A stretch of DNA of 59,058 nucleotides from Lysobacteraceae bacterium (lineage in GTDB: Bacteria > Pseudomonadota > Gammaproteobacteria > Xanthomonadales > BQJN01). The stretch is from NCBI GenBank assembly GCA_021604725.1, contig BQJN01000013.1, positions 1 to 59,058 of the forward strand, given 5' to 3'. A program made the translations under genes and the position numbers. Shown here piece by piece: positions 24,098 through 34,313 of this stretch. How positions within the stretch are numbered: the stretch's first letter is position 1; every line of letters begins with the position of its first letter. Below the pieces are notes generated by a model. The model searched no databases, was not told where the DNA came from, and was given only the letters and a program-made list of their open reading frames with translations.

Positions 24098-25852
24098 TTA
24101 CCTGCCAAGGGGTACCGCACGAAGCTGATTGGCTTCGGCTTGATAGATCAAACCGTTGATCTCGTCCAACGCCAACTGCGAGGCATTGGCCGGCAGAATC
24201 GTCAGGCGTTTGACACGACCTGCATTAATATCAACCGCCGCCAATGCCACCTCATCATCCAACTCGGTTAGAAAGTACTGTGTATTACCGGACAGGTTGG
24301 CAAAGCCGGATTGGCTGCCGATCGAACCATACTCGGTGAGTGTGTCGCCGAGGTAACCGGTGACCTCACGCAATGCCCGTCGACCGCTGATGAGCTGGGT
24401 GCCGCCGGCAACGACGTTGGGCATTGATGGCAACAAACTGCCGCCATAGGCAATCAAGGTTGAACTGAATCGAAATACGTTGCCAGTGGCCGCCATTAAA
24501 CTGGCTGACCATCTGGTCCACACCCCAGGGCGAGGCGGCGGGTAGCTTTGGTACCACAGGCGCTCTGGATATTGACGATGAAACGCAGCCACTTCCGATT
24601 CGCTAACGACAACCACTTGCTGCCGTTTGTTTAGGGTCACCAGGCTCGGTGGCTCTTCAAAATCATGCTCGAGTCGGTGAATTTCTTCGCCAGTCGACCA
24701 ATCCAGGGCGATCAAATCATCCTCATCGGCCAGCCAGACCAAATCATCGACTACCAGCAAATTGCTGATCGAATCGTCGAGGTCATCGTAGTCCCAAATC
24801 AGGTTGCCACCAAACTTGTCGACCGCCAATGCCGCGAATGGCCCGTCTGCTTCCCAACGCTCATCGTCCAGGTCAAAAAACTGACCTCCCATTTGCACAT
24901 AAAGAATGCCACCAATCTCTTGTACCTCAGCCATGCGACCAAGCTTCTCACTGCGCCATCGCCGTTCACCGCTGTCCAGGCTGAACGCCATCAACCGTTT
25001 GGTATCGCCGACAATCAGCTGCTCTCGGTCGACCACTGGGTCCGGGTAAGACAAGCCATAGTCACCATCAACAACATCCAGTGTCTGGTCCCAGACTGGC
25101 GTGCCATCAGACAAGCGAAAACATGCGATGCCGTCATAGGTGACGCATACCAGTTCACCGGTGATCGTTGGCGGGTGATAAAGACCAAGGTCAAATGGCC
25201 GATGGGCCTGCGCCGCCCCTGCGCCGCCAACACCACGCCGTTCGGCAGGTCGCAACTCAACCTCCTCACCAAAAAGACGCTGCCATCGCACCGTGCCGTC
25301 ACGCAAGTCGATGAGGGTGAGTTCTGGCTCTCGTTTCAGCCCGGAAAACAGCCCCTTGCCTGGCAGCAGGTCGTGAAAAAAACCACGGTCGTCGCCATGC
25401 GCGCCCTGCACCGTCACAGCAAAAAGAAACTCACGCTGGTAGTCAATCGCCGCCTGCAGAACACGACCTCGAAGCACGCCGGTTTCCCAATGAAACACGC
25501 CATCGAGTCGATCGACCGCGATAACGTGACTGCCCACATCATCAAAGGCGCCGCCGGCGGCATCATTGATCAGGATATACGATGCGCCGCTGACATTGGC
25601 AATGTCCCTGTCGGTAGAGTTGACGTTTCGAAGACGCCACTTGACCTTGCCAGTGCGCGGGTCCATGCCATACAAATGACGCAACGTTCCGACCACCAGC
25701 AAGTCATTGCCAAGGAGTTTTTGAAACGCGACCGGATAGTCAAACGTCTGTTCCCACTGCGCAGGCGGCTGCACAACTGGCAATGGCGCTTTGCTGGCAC
25801 AACCGGCCAGCAAAACAAATGCCAGAAAAGCAACGCCTCCGAGCTTCATCAT
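24098..25852 (-). CDS. Lipoprotein with PQQ-like beta-propeller, in the hut operon
   Basis: A 584-residue lipoprotein: signal ending LLAGC (Cys about 18), then repeated blades of the PQQ/BamB type. Repeats such as [66 protein letters not shown] and [12 protein letters not shown] each carry the D..tG...W core. It should form an outer-membrane-anchored periplasmic propeller. Unlike BamB it is long and lies between hutH and hutG, with its start overlapping the hutH stop. A role in substrate capture or envelope assembly is speculation; function unknown. Confidence 0.82.
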   Translation of the reverse strand: MMKLGGVAFLAFVLLAGCASKAPLPVVQPPAQWEQTFDYPVAFQKLLGNDLLVVGTLRHLYGMDPRTGKVKWRLRNVNSTDRDIANVSGASYILINDAAGGAFDDVGSHVIAVDRLDGVFHWETGVLRGRVLQAAIDYQREFLFAVTVQGAHGDDRGFFHDLLPGKGLFSGLKREPELTLIDLRDGTVRWQRLFGEEVELRPAERRGVGGAGAAQAHRPFDLGLYHPPTITGELVCVTYDGIACFRLSDGTPVWDQTLDVVDGDYGLSYPDPVVDREQLIVGDTKRLMAFSLDSGERRWRSEKLGRMAEVQEIGGILYVQMGGQFFDLDDERWEADGPFAALAVDKFGGNLIWDYDDLDDSISNLLVVDDLVWLADEDDLIALDWSTGEEIHRLEHDFEEPPSLVTLNKRQQVVVVSESEVAAFHRQYPERLWYQSYPPPRPGVWTRWSASLMAATGNVFRFSSTLIAYGGSLLPSMPNVVAGGTQLISGRRALREVTGYLGDTLTEYGSIGSQSGFANLSGNTQYFLTELDDEVALAAVDINAGRVKRLTILPANASQLALDEINGLIYQAEANQLRAVPLGR

Positions 25853-27378
25853 TGCGTCAAAGATGGCAGCTCGAGTCCACTTTGACCGTTGAAGCAGCCG
25901 GCCAGGACTTTTGCCTGAATGACTTCCAGGTCCGGAGCGAAAAATCGATCCGCATCATAATGCTCGACCCACTGACGAATTTGTTGATGCACCGTAACCA
26001 ACGCTGGCGAGGTCTTCAGTGGCTGGTGAAAGTCCAACGCCTGCGCCGCTGAAAGTAGCTCAATGCCCACCACTGCAGCCGAATTGGCCGCCATCGGTGA
26101 AAGCCTGCGAGCGCCATGCGTGGCCATGCTGACATGGTCTTCCTGGTTGGCTGAGGTCGGGATACTGTCGACCGAGGCCGGGTGCGCCATCATTTTGTTC
26201 TCTGAACACAGCGCCGCGGCGGTGACTTGAGCGATCATGAAACCGGAGTTGACGCCGCCATTTCTAACCAGAAACGCCGGTAAACCGCTCATGTGAGGGT
26301 CGACCAGCATGGCGGTTCTACGCTCGGAAATGGATGCGATCTCGCAGGCGACCAAAGCCAAGGCGTCGGCCACCAAAGCGACCGGTTCGGCGTGAAAATT
26401 GCCCCCAGACAAGACATCCCCGTCCTCCGGAAACACCAGCGGGTTGTCAGTGACCGAGTTCGCTTCATCCTGCAGGCGGCCTGCAGCGTAGTTCAACATG
26501 TCCAGACAGGCCCCCATCACCTGCGGCTGACAGCGCAAACAATACGGATCCTGCACGTGCTCGCAGCCTATATGTGACTGCCTGATCTCGCTGGTCTGCA
26601 GCAGCTCTCTGAGCGCCTTGGCGACCGAGCGCTGCCCCTGATGACGACGCACCTGGTGAATCCGCGCATCAAACGGCGTATCACTGCCCTTGGCGGCGTC
26701 AACCGACATGGCACCGGCAACAATAGCTGCCGCGAAGGCATTTTCGATGGCGAACAGACCGGCCAAAGCAAGCGCTGTAGACACTTGCGTGCCATTGAGT
26801 AGCGCCAATCCAGCCTTGGGGCCAAGCGTCACCGGCTCAAGCCCCGCATGCGCAAGCGCCTCACTGGCCGAGACCACCTTGCCTTCAATACGTGCTTTGC
26901 CATAACCCAGCAACACCGCAGCCAGGTGCGCCAATGGTGCCAAATCACCCGACGCGCCCACCGAACCCTGAGAAGGAATCAGCGGATAGACTTCCTTCTC
27001 CACCAAAGTACACAGGGCATCGACAATCTCCGGTGCCACACCAGAGTGGCCACCAGACAGGCTGGAGATCTTCAAAACCATAATCAGGCGCACAACATCG
27101 TCGTTGATCGGCTCGCCAACACCGGTTGAATGCGACAACACCAAATTGCTTTGCAACTGCTCCAGTTGCTCAGGTGCAATCTTGGTATTGGCCAGCAAAC
27201 CAAACCCGGTGTTGACCCCATAGACCACGCGCCCACTGGCCACGATGTCGGCGATGGTGGCTTGTGCCGCCGCCATCTTTTGTCGGCGTCCATCAGACAA
27301 TGTCAGGCGACAGGGCTGCTCCCAGGCCTGGCGCATCTCTGCCAGGGACAGGCCCTGGTCGATCCTGATTTCGTTCAT
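25849..27378 (-). CDS. hutH: Histidine ammonia-lyase (HutH)
   Basis: HutH eliminates ammonia from L-histidine to give urocanate. The 509-residue protein carries the autocatalytic MIO tripeptide Ala142-Ser143-Gly144 in [15 protein letters not shown], along with YGVNTGFG (catalytic Tyr) and [14 protein letters not shown]. The start at 27378 overlaps the hutU stop (ATGA); the frame is open 12 codons further upstream, but those codons are inside hutU. It is followed without a gap by the PQQ lipoprotein gene. Confidence 0.96.
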   Translation of the reverse strand: MNEIRIDQGLSLAEMRQAWEQPCRLTLSDGRRQKMAAAQATIADIVASGRVVYGVNTGFGLLANTKIAPEQLEQLQSNLVLSHSTGVGEPINDDVVRLIMVLKISSLSGGHSGVAPEIVDALCTLVEKEVYPLIPSQGSVGASGDLAPLAHLAAVLLGYGKARIEGKVVSASEALAHAGLEPVTLGPKAGLALLNGTQVSTALALAGLFAIENAFAAAIVAGAMSVDAAKGSDTPFDARIHQVRRHQGQRSVAKALRELLQTSEIRQSHIGCEHVQDPYCLRCQPQVMGACLDMLNYAAGRLQDEANSVTDNPLVFPEDGDVLSGGNFHAEPVALVADALALVACEIASISERRTAMLVDPHMSGLPAFLVRNGGVNSGFMIAQVTAAALCSENKMMAHPASVDSIPTSANQEDHVSMATHGARRLSPMAANSAAVVGIELLSAAQALDFHQPLKTSPALVTVHQQIRQWVEHYDADRFFAPDLEVIQAKVLAGCFNGQSGLELPSLTQ

Positions 27379-29039
27379 ACCATTGGCAGGTTCAAGCCCT
27401 GCTCTTTGGCGCATTCGACGGCGATGTCGTAACCGGCATCTGCGTGACGCATGACACCGGTACCGGGGTCATTCCACAACACCCGCTCAACTCTTTTTGC
27501 TGCCGCTTCACTACCGTCACAGCAAATGACCACACCTGAATGTTGGGAAAAGCCCATACCAACGCCACCACCATGATGCAGCGACACCCAGGTGGCCCCT
27601 GACGCGGTATTGAGCAAGGCATTGAGCAGAGGCCAGTCTGACACCGCATCCGAGCCATCCGCCATCGCTTCAGTTTCGCGGTTGGGGCTGGCCACCGAGC
27701 CAGAATCGAGGTGGTCGCGGCCAATCACTACCGGCGCCGACAGCTCACCACTGGCGACCATTTCGTTGAAAGCCAGTCCCAGCCGATGGCGGTCACCAAG
27801 CCCTACCCAGCAAATGCGCGATGGCAGCCCCTGGAATTGAATCTTTTCGCGCGCCATGTCGAGCCAGTTGTGCAGATGTGGATCGTCCGGCAACAGTTCT
27901 TTGACTTTGGCGTCGGTTTTGTAGATATCTTCCGGGTCGCCTGACAAGGCAGCCCATCTGAATGGCCCAACCCCGCGGCAAAACAGGGGTCGAATGTAGG
28001 CAGGAACAAAGCCGGGAAAATCGAAGGCATTGCTCAAACCTTCACCCAAGGCAACCTGACGAATATTGTTGCCATAGTCGAAGGTCGGAATGCCCTGCTG
28101 ATGAAACTCAAGCATGGCCTCGACATGGGTCTTCATTGATGCGCTAGCCGCCCTGGCCGTCCCTTCCGGGTCGCTTTGTCGGCGCTCATCCCACTGTTCA
28201 ACCGACCAGCCGATCGGCAGGTAGCCATTGACCGGGTCATGCGCTGACGTCTGATCGGTCACCGCGTCAGGTCGAATGCCGCGATGAACCATCTCCGGCA
28301 GAATCTCGGCTGCGTTACCGAGCAGCGCAACCGACACCGCCTTGCCCTGGTCATGCGCCTGATTGATCACCTCAAGCGCGGCCTCCAGAGTCGGTGCCTG
28401 CGTGTCGATGTAACGGGTTTCCAGGCGCTTGTCGATTCGACTTTGCTGACATTCGATCGCCAACATGCTGGCGCCGGCCATGGTCGCGGCCAATGGTTGC
28501 GCGCCACCCATGCCCCCCAAGCCGGCCGTCAAAATCCACTTGCCGGCAAGATCACCACCAAAATGTTGGCGACCCATTTCGACAAAGGTTTCGTAGGTGC
28601 CCTGAACGATGCCTTGACTGCCAATGTAGATCCAGCTGCCAGCGGTCATCTGGCCGTACATCATCAGCCCCTTGCGATCGAGCTCGTTGAAGTGGTCCCA
28701 GGTGGCCCAGTGTGGCACCAAGTTGGAGTTGGCGATCAGCACCCGAGGGGCATCAGTGTGAGTGCGAAAAACGCCTACAGGTTTGCCAGATTGCACCAAC
28801 AGTGTTTCATCATCGGCCAGGCTGCGCAAAGCAGCGACAATGGCGTCATAACAATCCCAGTCTCGGGCCGCTCGCCCAATACCGCCGTAAACCACCAATT
28901 CTTCCGGGCGCTCTGCCACCTCGGGGTCGAGATTGTTCATCAGCATGCGAAGCGGCGCTTCGGTCAGCCAACTCCTGGCGCTCAGTTCGCTGCCTCGGGG
29001 GGCGCGGATGACACGCGACGGATCTACTCGGTTGGACAT
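27375..29039 (-). CDS. hutU: Urocanate hydratase (HutU)
   Basis: HutU hydrates urocanate to imidazolone propionate using tightly bound NAD. The 554-residue protein is full length and has [31 protein letters not shown], the NAD-binding [32 protein letters not shown] and [13 protein letters not shown]. The ATG at 29039 overlaps the hutF stop by one base (TGATG). Second gene of the hut operon. Confidence 0.96.
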   Translation of the reverse strand: MSNRVDPSRVIRAPRGSELSARSWLTEAPLRMLMNNLDPEVAERPEELVVYGGIGRAARDWDCYDAIVAALRSLADDETLLVQSGKPVGVFRTHTDAPRVLIANSNLVPHWATWDHFNELDRKGLMMYGQMTAGSWIYIGSQGIVQGTYETFVEMGRQHFGGDLAGKWILTAGLGGMGGAQPLAATMAGASMLAIECQQSRIDKRLETRYIDTQAPTLEAALEVINQAHDQGKAVSVALLGNAAEILPEMVHRGIRPDAVTDQTSAHDPVNGYLPIGWSVEQWDERRQSDPEGTARAASASMKTHVEAMLEFHQQGIPTFDYGNNIRQVALGEGLSNAFDFPGFVPAYIRPLFCRGVGPFRWAALSGDPEDIYKTDAKVKELLPDDPHLHNWLDMAREKIQFQGLPSRICWVGLGDRHRLGLAFNEMVASGELSAPVVIGRDHLDSGSVASPNRETEAMADGSDAVSDWPLLNALLNTASGATWVSLHHGGGVGMGFSQHSGVVICCDGSEAAAKRVERVLWNDPGTGVMRHADAGYDIAVECAKEQGLNLPMV

Positions 29040-30391
29040 CAAACCATCTCCTTCAGTTTTTTCAGGGCAGCGTCAAACTGTTGTTTCGACGCCTTTCTCG
29101 CAAGGTGTTGGCCATTGTCCACAACCTGCCGCCCGGCGCAATACACTTGATCGATCGCATCGTTGTCGCCGCCGAACACCAAGGCATCGACCCAGCCATC
29201 ATCGCTGGTGCGATCATCGTCTTGCAGCACCAAAAAGTCGGCACGCTGTCCAGGCTCGATTCGACCAAGCGAGACCCCGCTGATGGACTTGGAGACCGCT
29301 GCTGACTGTCGCCATAACCAGGCTCCCGTGTGCTGTCCATCCTGTTGTACCGAGACATTGCGTTGTTGTTTCAGCAAGCGCTGCCCGTATTCCAACAGGC
29401 GCAATTCCTCGGCAGCGCTACGACAGACGTGGCTATCTGAGCCAATACCAAACCGCCCTCCGGCGTGCGACCAATCGCCAAGTGGAAAGAAGCCATCACC
29501 AAGGTTCGCTTCGGTGGTTGGGCAAAGGCCAGCCACCGCACCTGAACCGGCCGCAGCGACCACCTCCTGTTGATCCAGGTGCGTGGCATGGACCAGGCAC
29601 CACCGATGATCGACCGGGCAATGATCGAGCAGCCAGGCTACCGGGCGCTGACCGGTGGCGCTTAAACAGTCGGCAACCTCGGCCTGCTGTTCAGCGATGT
29701 GAATGTGCCAAGGCAGCCCCTGCGGCGCCTGCTCGATCAGTTCGGCAATGGACTGAGCGGATACTGCTCGCAAACTATGCAGCGCAACAGCCATTTCTTG
29801 CCCAGGCAATGCCGAGGTCTGAAGCTCATCAAGCATGCCGAGGTAGGCGTCCAATTCCAGGCAAAACTGGCGCTGCCCTGTCGATGGTGTTGCATCATTG
29901 AACCCGGCCCGCTGATACAACACTGGCATTAAGGTCAGGCCGATGCCGGCATCGGCGGCGGCCGCTTGCAGGCGCCCGCCATTCTCGCTGAGCCGCTGGT
30001 AATGTGTTCCACCGGCGCCATGGTGCAGGTAGTGGAATTCGCAAACGTGGGTGTAGCCCCCTTCCAGCATCTCCACATACAACTGGGTCGCCACCGACTG
30101 CAAACTGTCCGGGGTCATGCTGGCAGCAAAGCGATACATGCTATCGCGCCAGGACCAAAAACTATCGTCGGCGCGCTGCCGATACTCGGTTAGACCAGCG
30201 AACGCCCTTTGAAACGCGTGGCTGTGCAAATTGACCAGTGATGGCATCACTGGACCTGGAAGGGTGTTGGCCTGATCATCAGTTTTTTCAGCGCCAACGT
30301 AACAAATGAAACCGTCAGCATCGACATCAATCTGTACATTTGACTGCCAACCGTCAGGCAGCATCGCCTTTTTTGCCAAATACGAGATCAT
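29039..30391 (-). CDS. hutF: Formimidoylglutamate deiminase (HutF)
   Basis: HutF removes the imino group of N-formimino-L-glutamate as ammonia, giving N-formylglutamate for HutG. It is a 450-residue amidohydrolase with the metal site His56-x-His58 in [33 protein letters not shown] and [17 protein letters not shown], the last two being HutF hallmarks. Its presence with HutG and the absence of HutE indicate the five-step histidine route. It is the first gene of the minus-strand operon; the ATG at 30391 faces hutI across 75 bases. Confidence 0.95.
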   Translation of the reverse strand: MISYLAKKAMLPDGWQSNVQIDVDADGFICYVGAEKTDDQANTLPGPVMPSLVNLHSHAFQRAFAGLTEYRQRADDSFWSWRDSMYRFAASMTPDSLQSVATQLYVEMLEGGYTHVCEFHYLHHGAGGTHYQRLSENGGRLQAAAADAGIGLTLMPVLYQRAGFNDATPSTGQRQFCLELDAYLGMLDELQTSALPGQEMAVALHSLRAVSAQSIAELIEQAPQGLPWHIHIAEQQAEVADCLSATGQRPVAWLLDHCPVDHRWCLVHATHLDQQEVVAAAGSGAVAGLCPTTEANLGDGFFPLGDWSHAGGRFGIGSDSHVCRSAAEELRLLEYGQRLLKQQRNVSVQQDGQHTGAWLWRQSAAVSKSISGVSLGRIEPGQRADFLVLQDDDRTSDDGWVDALVFGGDNDAIDQVYCAGRQVVDNGQHLARKASKQQFDAALKKLKEMV

Positions 30392-30466
30392 GGCTGAACG
30401 ATTGCCGCTAACCTGCGGTTCTGTTTTCGGGTAATCTTCATTAATCGACTCTTACTCGGGGACTGG
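30392..30466. promoter_or_regulatory. Divergent hutF/hutI intergenic region
   Basis: These 75 bases separate the two arms of the hut locus and must contain both promoters. The centre is AT-rich (TTCATTAATCGA, around 30433-30447). I do not see the HutC-type operator TGTATATACA or a clear -35/-10 pair, so the regulator cannot be named. GGGGA upstream of the hutI ATG is its ribosome-binding site. Confidence 0.5.
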
Positions 30467-31693
30467 ATGAATTCTAACGCGCCAGGCTGGGATCTACTGA
30501 TTATTAATGCACGTGTGGCAGCAATGATCGATGGTGCAGACAAGATCCACAGCGACTACGCCATTGCCATTCGTGGTGCATCCATCGCCTGGCTGGGCCC
30601 CACCAACGACTTGGTTGGGTCGCCAGAGGAAAGCGCCGACAAGGTCATCAATGCCCAAGATCAATTGGTCACGCCGGCCCTGATCGATTGCCATACCCAC
30701 CTGGTGTTTGGCGGCCATCGCGCGGCCGAGTTCGAGCAACGTCTCAATGGCGTCAGCTATGAACAAATCGCCAAAGCAGGCGGTGGTATTCAGTCGACGG
30801 TCAATGCTACCAGAGCGTGTAGCGACAATGAGTTGGCGGATCTTGCCGAGAAACGAATCGCTTGTTGGTTGGATGAGGGGGTCGCCACCATAGAAATCAA
30901 ATCAGGTTACGGCCTGGATCTGGCGACAGAGCGCAAAATGCTGCGTACCGCGCGCCGCCTCGGCGAGCGGTCGCCGCTGACCACGGTAAGCACGTTTCTG
31001 GGCGCGCACACCATTCCAGCAGAGTGGAAAGACAACCCTGATGGCTATGTAGAAGAAGTCATTTCCATGTTGAAGGTGTTGCATGCCGAGGGCCTGGTCG
31101 ACCACGTCGATGCCTACATGGAAAGCATTGCGTTCTCCGCAGAACAAGTCTCGCGGGTGTTCAAGGTAGCAAAGGAACTGGGACTGCCGGTGAAGTTGCA
31201 TGCCGATCAACTGAGCTCTGGTGGCGGTGCGCAAGTAGCAGCCAACTTCGATGCATTGTCTGCCGACCACGTCGAGTACACCGATCAACAAGGCGCTGAG
31301 GCTATGGCCAGGAGCGGGACCGTTGCCGTGCTGTTACCGGCGGCGTACTACACCTTGCGCGAATCCACGCCACCACCGATCGATCTGTTTCGAAAACACG
31401 GCGTGCCTATAGCTGTCGCCACCGACGCAAACCCTGGCACCTCGCCCACCTTAAGCCTGCTAACGTCGATGAACATGGCTTGTACCCTGTTCAAGCTGAC
31501 GCCTGCCGAAGTCCTGGCTGGTGTGACATGCCATGCCGCCGCTGCGCTTGGCCTGGACGATAGAGGGCACTTAAGTATTGGAGCCCGCGCAGACATCGCC
31601 ATGTGGAAAGTGAATACCCCGGCAGAGCTTTGCTACTGGCTGGGTGCTCGCCCGCTAAAACACCTCATTTGTGGCGGCGAATTGGCGAGATGA
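30467..31693 (+). CDS. hutI: Imidazolonepropionase (HutI)
   Basis: HutI opens the imidazolone ring to give formiminoglutamate. The 408-residue amidohydrolase has the metal-binding LIDCHTHLVFGGHR (His76, His78), EIKSGYGLD, FLGAHTIPAEW, KLHADQLS and ATDANPGTSPT, which are diagnostic for the family. It is divergent from hutF and is translationally coupled to the Sel1-repeat gene (ATGA overlap), completing the histidine-to-glutamate pathway in the locus. Confidence 0.96.
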   Translation: MNSNAPGWDLLIINARVAAMIDGADKIHSDYAIAIRGASIAWLGPTNDLVGSPEESADKVINAQDQLVTPALIDCHTHLVFGGHRAAEFEQRLNGVSYEQIAKAGGGIQSTVNATRACSDNELADLAEKRIACWLDEGVATIEIKSGYGLDLATERKMLRTARRLGERSPLTTVSTFLGAHTIPAEWKDNPDGYVEEVISMLKVLHAEGLVDHVDAYMESIAFSAEQVSRVFKVAKELGLPVKLHADQLSSGGGAQVAANFDALSADHVEYTDQQGAEAMARSGTVAVLLPAAYYTLRESTPPPIDLFRKHGVPIAVATDANPGTSPTLSLLTSMNMACTLFKLTPAEVLAGVTCHAAAALGLDDRGHLSIGARADIAMWKVNTPAELCYWLGARPLKHLICGGELAR

Positions 31694-32700
31694 ACGTGCT
31701 GCGACCGACAACAGCGCTGATCGGCGCATGGCTGGCCGTTATGGCACCGTCAACGCTGGCCCAGGAGGCCAACTGCCAACCTCAAGAGGCGGCCATGCCG
31801 ATTGCAGCGAGTGAGTTGGCGCGTCAGGTCGTCACACTGCGCGAGAGGCTCAGTGCGGACCCGGACAATGAGTTGGCCAGAAACACGCTGGCCTCAGTTA
31901 CAGTTAGCGCTGCCAGGGCGGCGGAATTGCTCGAGACCACCGGGCACTTCTCGGAAGCCACGCCGTACCACGATCTGATGCGCGACCAACTTGTTGATAC
32001 ACGCTGGCGTACCGGCTTTTTGGCAAAAAATGGAGATGCTGGTGCACAGTTGGCGATGGCCATGATGCATCGCCAAGGCGTCTTGATGGAGCAGGACGAT
32101 AAACTGGCATGCGACTTTTATGCGCAGTCGGCAAACAACGGTAATGTCCTGGCCAAATTCCGCCATGCCGTGTGTCTGTCAGACGATCAGCAACAAAGCG
32201 CGGTTGAGCTGATCAAACAGTCTGCCGAACAGGGCAACGTCGCCGCGCAACTCACCTACGGCATGATTTGCGAACAACAGGCCGGGGAAGACGAAGACTG
32301 TACCCGCCACTGGCTATGCGCGGCGACACGGGGTGGCAGAGCGCGCGCTGCCGGCATGGCGGGATGGCTCTACCTGACTGGCCGAGGAGCACCTCAGAAC
32401 ACCGACCTGGCGGTAGACCTGCTGACATTCGCTGCCGAACGAGATGAACCGCCTGCGCAAAACCAATTGGCAAAACTGCTGGAAACCGGATCAATCGGCA
32501 CCGCTGACCCCGTTACAGCGGCCCGGTGGTATCAGCGTTCGGCTGAAAACGGCTTTGCTCCCGGGCAGTTTGAATATGGTCGGATCCTGGCCGAAGGCAT
32601 CGGTGTCACTGCCAATCAAACCATGGCGCGCTACTGGATGCAGAAAGCGGCAGAACAGGGCCTGGACGATGCCAGCGCATGGCTGGAGCAGAACCCGTGA
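31690..32700 (+). CDS. Exported Sel1-repeat protein
   Basis: A 336-residue protein with a signal peptide (about 1-24, ending STLAQE) and several Sel1-like/TPR repeats in the C-terminal two thirds, for example QLAMAMMHRQGVLM, AAQLTYGMICEQQ, AAGMAGWLYLTGRGA, PAQNQLAKLLETGS and PGQFEYGRILAEGIGV. Sel1 repeats mediate protein-protein contacts. The ATG at 31690 overlaps the hutI stop; the in-frame region before it is inside hutI. The partner may be the amidase encoded next. Confidence 0.82.
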   Translation: MNVLRPTTALIGAWLAVMAPSTLAQEANCQPQEAAMPIAASELARQVVTLRERLSADPDNELARNTLASVTVSAARAAELLETTGHFSEATPYHDLMRDQLVDTRWRTGFLAKNGDAGAQLAMAMMHRQGVLMEQDDKLACDFYAQSANNGNVLAKFRHAVCLSDDQQQSAVELIKQSAEQGNVAAQLTYGMICEQQAGEDEDCTRHWLCAATRGGRARAAGMAGWLYLTGRGAPQNTDLAVDLLTFAAERDEPPAQNQLAKLLETGSIGTADPVTAARWYQRSAENGFAPGQFEYGRILAEGIGVTANQTMARYWMQKAAEQGLDDASAWLEQNP

Positions 32701-33260
32701 TAGCGCCGGCTATTGTTGAGCAGCCGCTTCCTTATCAGGACCGCCTTGACTCCAGGACACCGGACCAGATTACCGTCATCGTTCTGCACTGTACTGAGTT
32801 GCCGGACCTTGCGATGGCCCGCCAATATGCAGAGACCATCCACTATCCCGGTACTCAGACCGGCAACAGCGGCCACTATTACATCACGCGCGAAGGCGTG
32901 ATCGAGCAATGGGTCAACCCACAACGGGTTGCGCACCACGTAGCCAATAAAAACCTCGATTCAATTGGTGTGGAACTGGTGAATCTTGGCCGATACCCAG
33001 ACTGGCATGCGCTAAATGCGAAAATGACCGAGCCCTACCCCGAGCCGCAAATAGCCAGCCTGATTGAGCTGATCAACGAACTGGAGCAGCAATTGCCTTG
33101 TTTGCAGCATATCTGTGGGCATGAAGATCTCGATGACTCGTGGGTCACCGCCGCTGACGCCCCCTCAAAGCGGGTTCGCCGCAAACTCGACCCAGGTCCG
33201 CTATTTCCATGGGACGCTGTGATGCGCTGTACCAAACTAAAACGTCCGGTCAGTCTCTGA
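32697..33260 (+). CDS. N-acetylmuramoyl-L-alanine amidase, AmpD-like
   Basis: A 187-residue Amidase_2 protein. Zinc ligands are recognisable: His31 in VLHCTELPD, the His in ICGHEDL and Asp in KLDPGP; YYITREGVIEQWV, HHVANKNLDSIGVELVN and the LHxxE motif are typical of AmpD. Without a signal peptide it is probably cytoplasmic, cleaving anhydromuropeptides in cell-wall recycling. The GTG at 32697 has GGAG upstream at a good distance; an in-frame ATG at 32679 would lie 22 bases inside the Sel1 gene. It ends one base before the convergent EF-hand gene. Confidence 0.85.
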   Translation: MIAPAIVEQPLPYQDRLDSRTPDQITVIVLHCTELPDLAMARQYAETIHYPGTQTGNSGHYYITREGVIEQWVNPQRVAHHVANKNLDSIGVELVNLGRYPDWHALNAKMTEPYPEPQIASLIELINELEQQLPCLQHICGHEDLDDSWVTAADAPSKRVRRKLDPGPLFPWDAVMRCTKLKRPVSL

Positions 33261-33461
33261 TCAATCCTTTGCTGCGTTCCACCAGCGCTCAAACTCTTCG
33301 AGGTCAATCAGACCATCGCCATTGCTATCGAGTTTGGCGAAGTATGCACGCATCACGTCACGAGTTCGGCCAGCTCTGTGATGACGCAGCAGCTCACAAA
33401 ACTCCTCGAACGAGATGAGGCCATCCCCGTCACTGTCGAACAAACTGAAAAAATCATCCAT
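33261..33461 (-). CDS. Small EF-hand calcium-binding protein
   Basis: A 66-residue protein with a pair of canonical EF-hand loops: DSDGDGLISFEE and DSNGDGLIDLEE, each with acidic residues at positions 1, 3, 5, 9 or 12 and Gly6. It should bind two calcium ions; there is no signal peptide. The ATG at 33461 has GAGA upstream; a TTG at 33476 in the same frame is the alternative. Its stop abuts the amidase stop on the opposite strand with no gap. It lies directly downstream of the GT2 gene on the same strand. Confidence 0.8.
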   Translation of the reverse strand: MDDFFSLFDSDGDGLISFEEFCELLRHHRAGRTRDVMRAYFAKLDSNGDGLIDLEEFERWWNAAKD

Positions 33462-33485
33462 CCGTTGTTCTCGCAAATTCTGAGT

Positions 33486-34313
33486 CTACTTGAAAGCTGG
33501 CATGCTGCGTTTGCGCGCAACACGGAGTGCTTTGTTTTTTCGCATACCGGCAATCAGCTCTTTCACTTTGCCGCGGCCATGTTTTGCGGTCAAAGCCTGA
33601 TCCCCCGCGCTCGACAAAACCCTGCGGCGTTGATGGCCAAAACTGGCAGACTTCACATGGTAGACGTAGACGTTATCGACCACGCGCAACTCGAATCCCG
33701 CGTCGACCGCGCGCAAACAAAGGTCATTTTCTTCACCATACCCCTGTGGGAACCTGGCCACATCAAAGCCGGTAACCGCGTCCAGCAACGCCCGCTTGAG
33801 CATGATACAAAACCCGTTTAGCACACCCACCTCAGGGTACACCGGCGGCCCCTGGCGGCGAAGCCGCTCATTGACACAATTGACATCACAAGACTCAGGC
33901 AAGTCGTTGATAACCCAGCGACCTCGCCAGTCACGCTGGCGTGGTACCGATTGCCAACTGGCTGCGTTCGACCACGGACCGACCGCTCCACAAGCCGAGT
34001 GCGATGAAAAACAGGCTGCCATCCGCTGCAGCCACTGGTCGGCAACCAGCGTGTCGGAATTGAGCAAACAAACCTGGTCCGCAGTCGACTCGCTCAATCC
34101 ATGGTTGGCAGCGTGGGCATAACCGGGTTTCGGACTGCTCAACAGCACCGTCTGATCATCAAGCAGATCAGCAAGAGCGCGGCGATCGGCATCGCAGTTG
34201 TGATCATCAACCAGGATCAAACGCTGGTAGCCACCTGCCCGTTTCACACTGGCAATGCATGCGCTGACCTCTTGAAGCGCACCATGCACGCAAACCACGA
34301 CGTCAGTGGTCAT
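33486..34313 (-). CDS. Family 2 glycosyltransferase
   Basis: A 275-residue GT-A fold glycosyltransferase. The nucleotide-binding core VVVCVHG, LVDDHN, ANHGLSES and the metal-binding LLNSDTLVAD are present, with FPQGYGEENDLCLRA matching the catalytic-base ED motif of GT2. The ATG at 34313 gives the conserved strand start; the frame extends 20 codons further but into the neighbouring gene. It overlaps the end of the TPR-sulfotransferase gene by 11 bases. Sugar donor and acceptor are unknown; a role with the sulfotransferase in surface glycan synthesis is inferred. Confidence 0.85.
   Translation of the reverse strand: MTTDVVVCVHGALQEVSACIASVKRAGGYQRLILVDDHNCDADRRALADLLDDQTVLLSSPKPGYAHAANHGLSESTADQVCLLNSDTLVADQWLQRMAACFSSHSACGAVGPWSNAASWQSVPRQRDWRGRWVINDLPESCDVNCVNERLRRQGPPVYPEVGVLNGFCIMLKRALLDAVTGFDVARFPQGYGEENDLCLRAVDAGFELRVVDNVYVYHVKSASFGHQRRRVLSSAGDQALTAKHGRGKVKELIAGMRKNKALRVARKRSMPAFK

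Noticed and set aside
24665-25885. Plus-strand frame of 406 codons across the PQQ lipoprotein gene
   Set aside because: Long but antisense to a lipoprotein with regular beta-propeller repeats; no recognisable motif in the shadow protein.
28284-29150. Plus-strand frame of 288 codons across hutU and hutF
   Set aside because: Antisense to conserved Hut enzymes; no domain evidence.
30392-30466. HutC-type operator in the divergent hut region
   Set aside because: The AT-rich centre was considered, but the TGTATATACA palindrome is not there.
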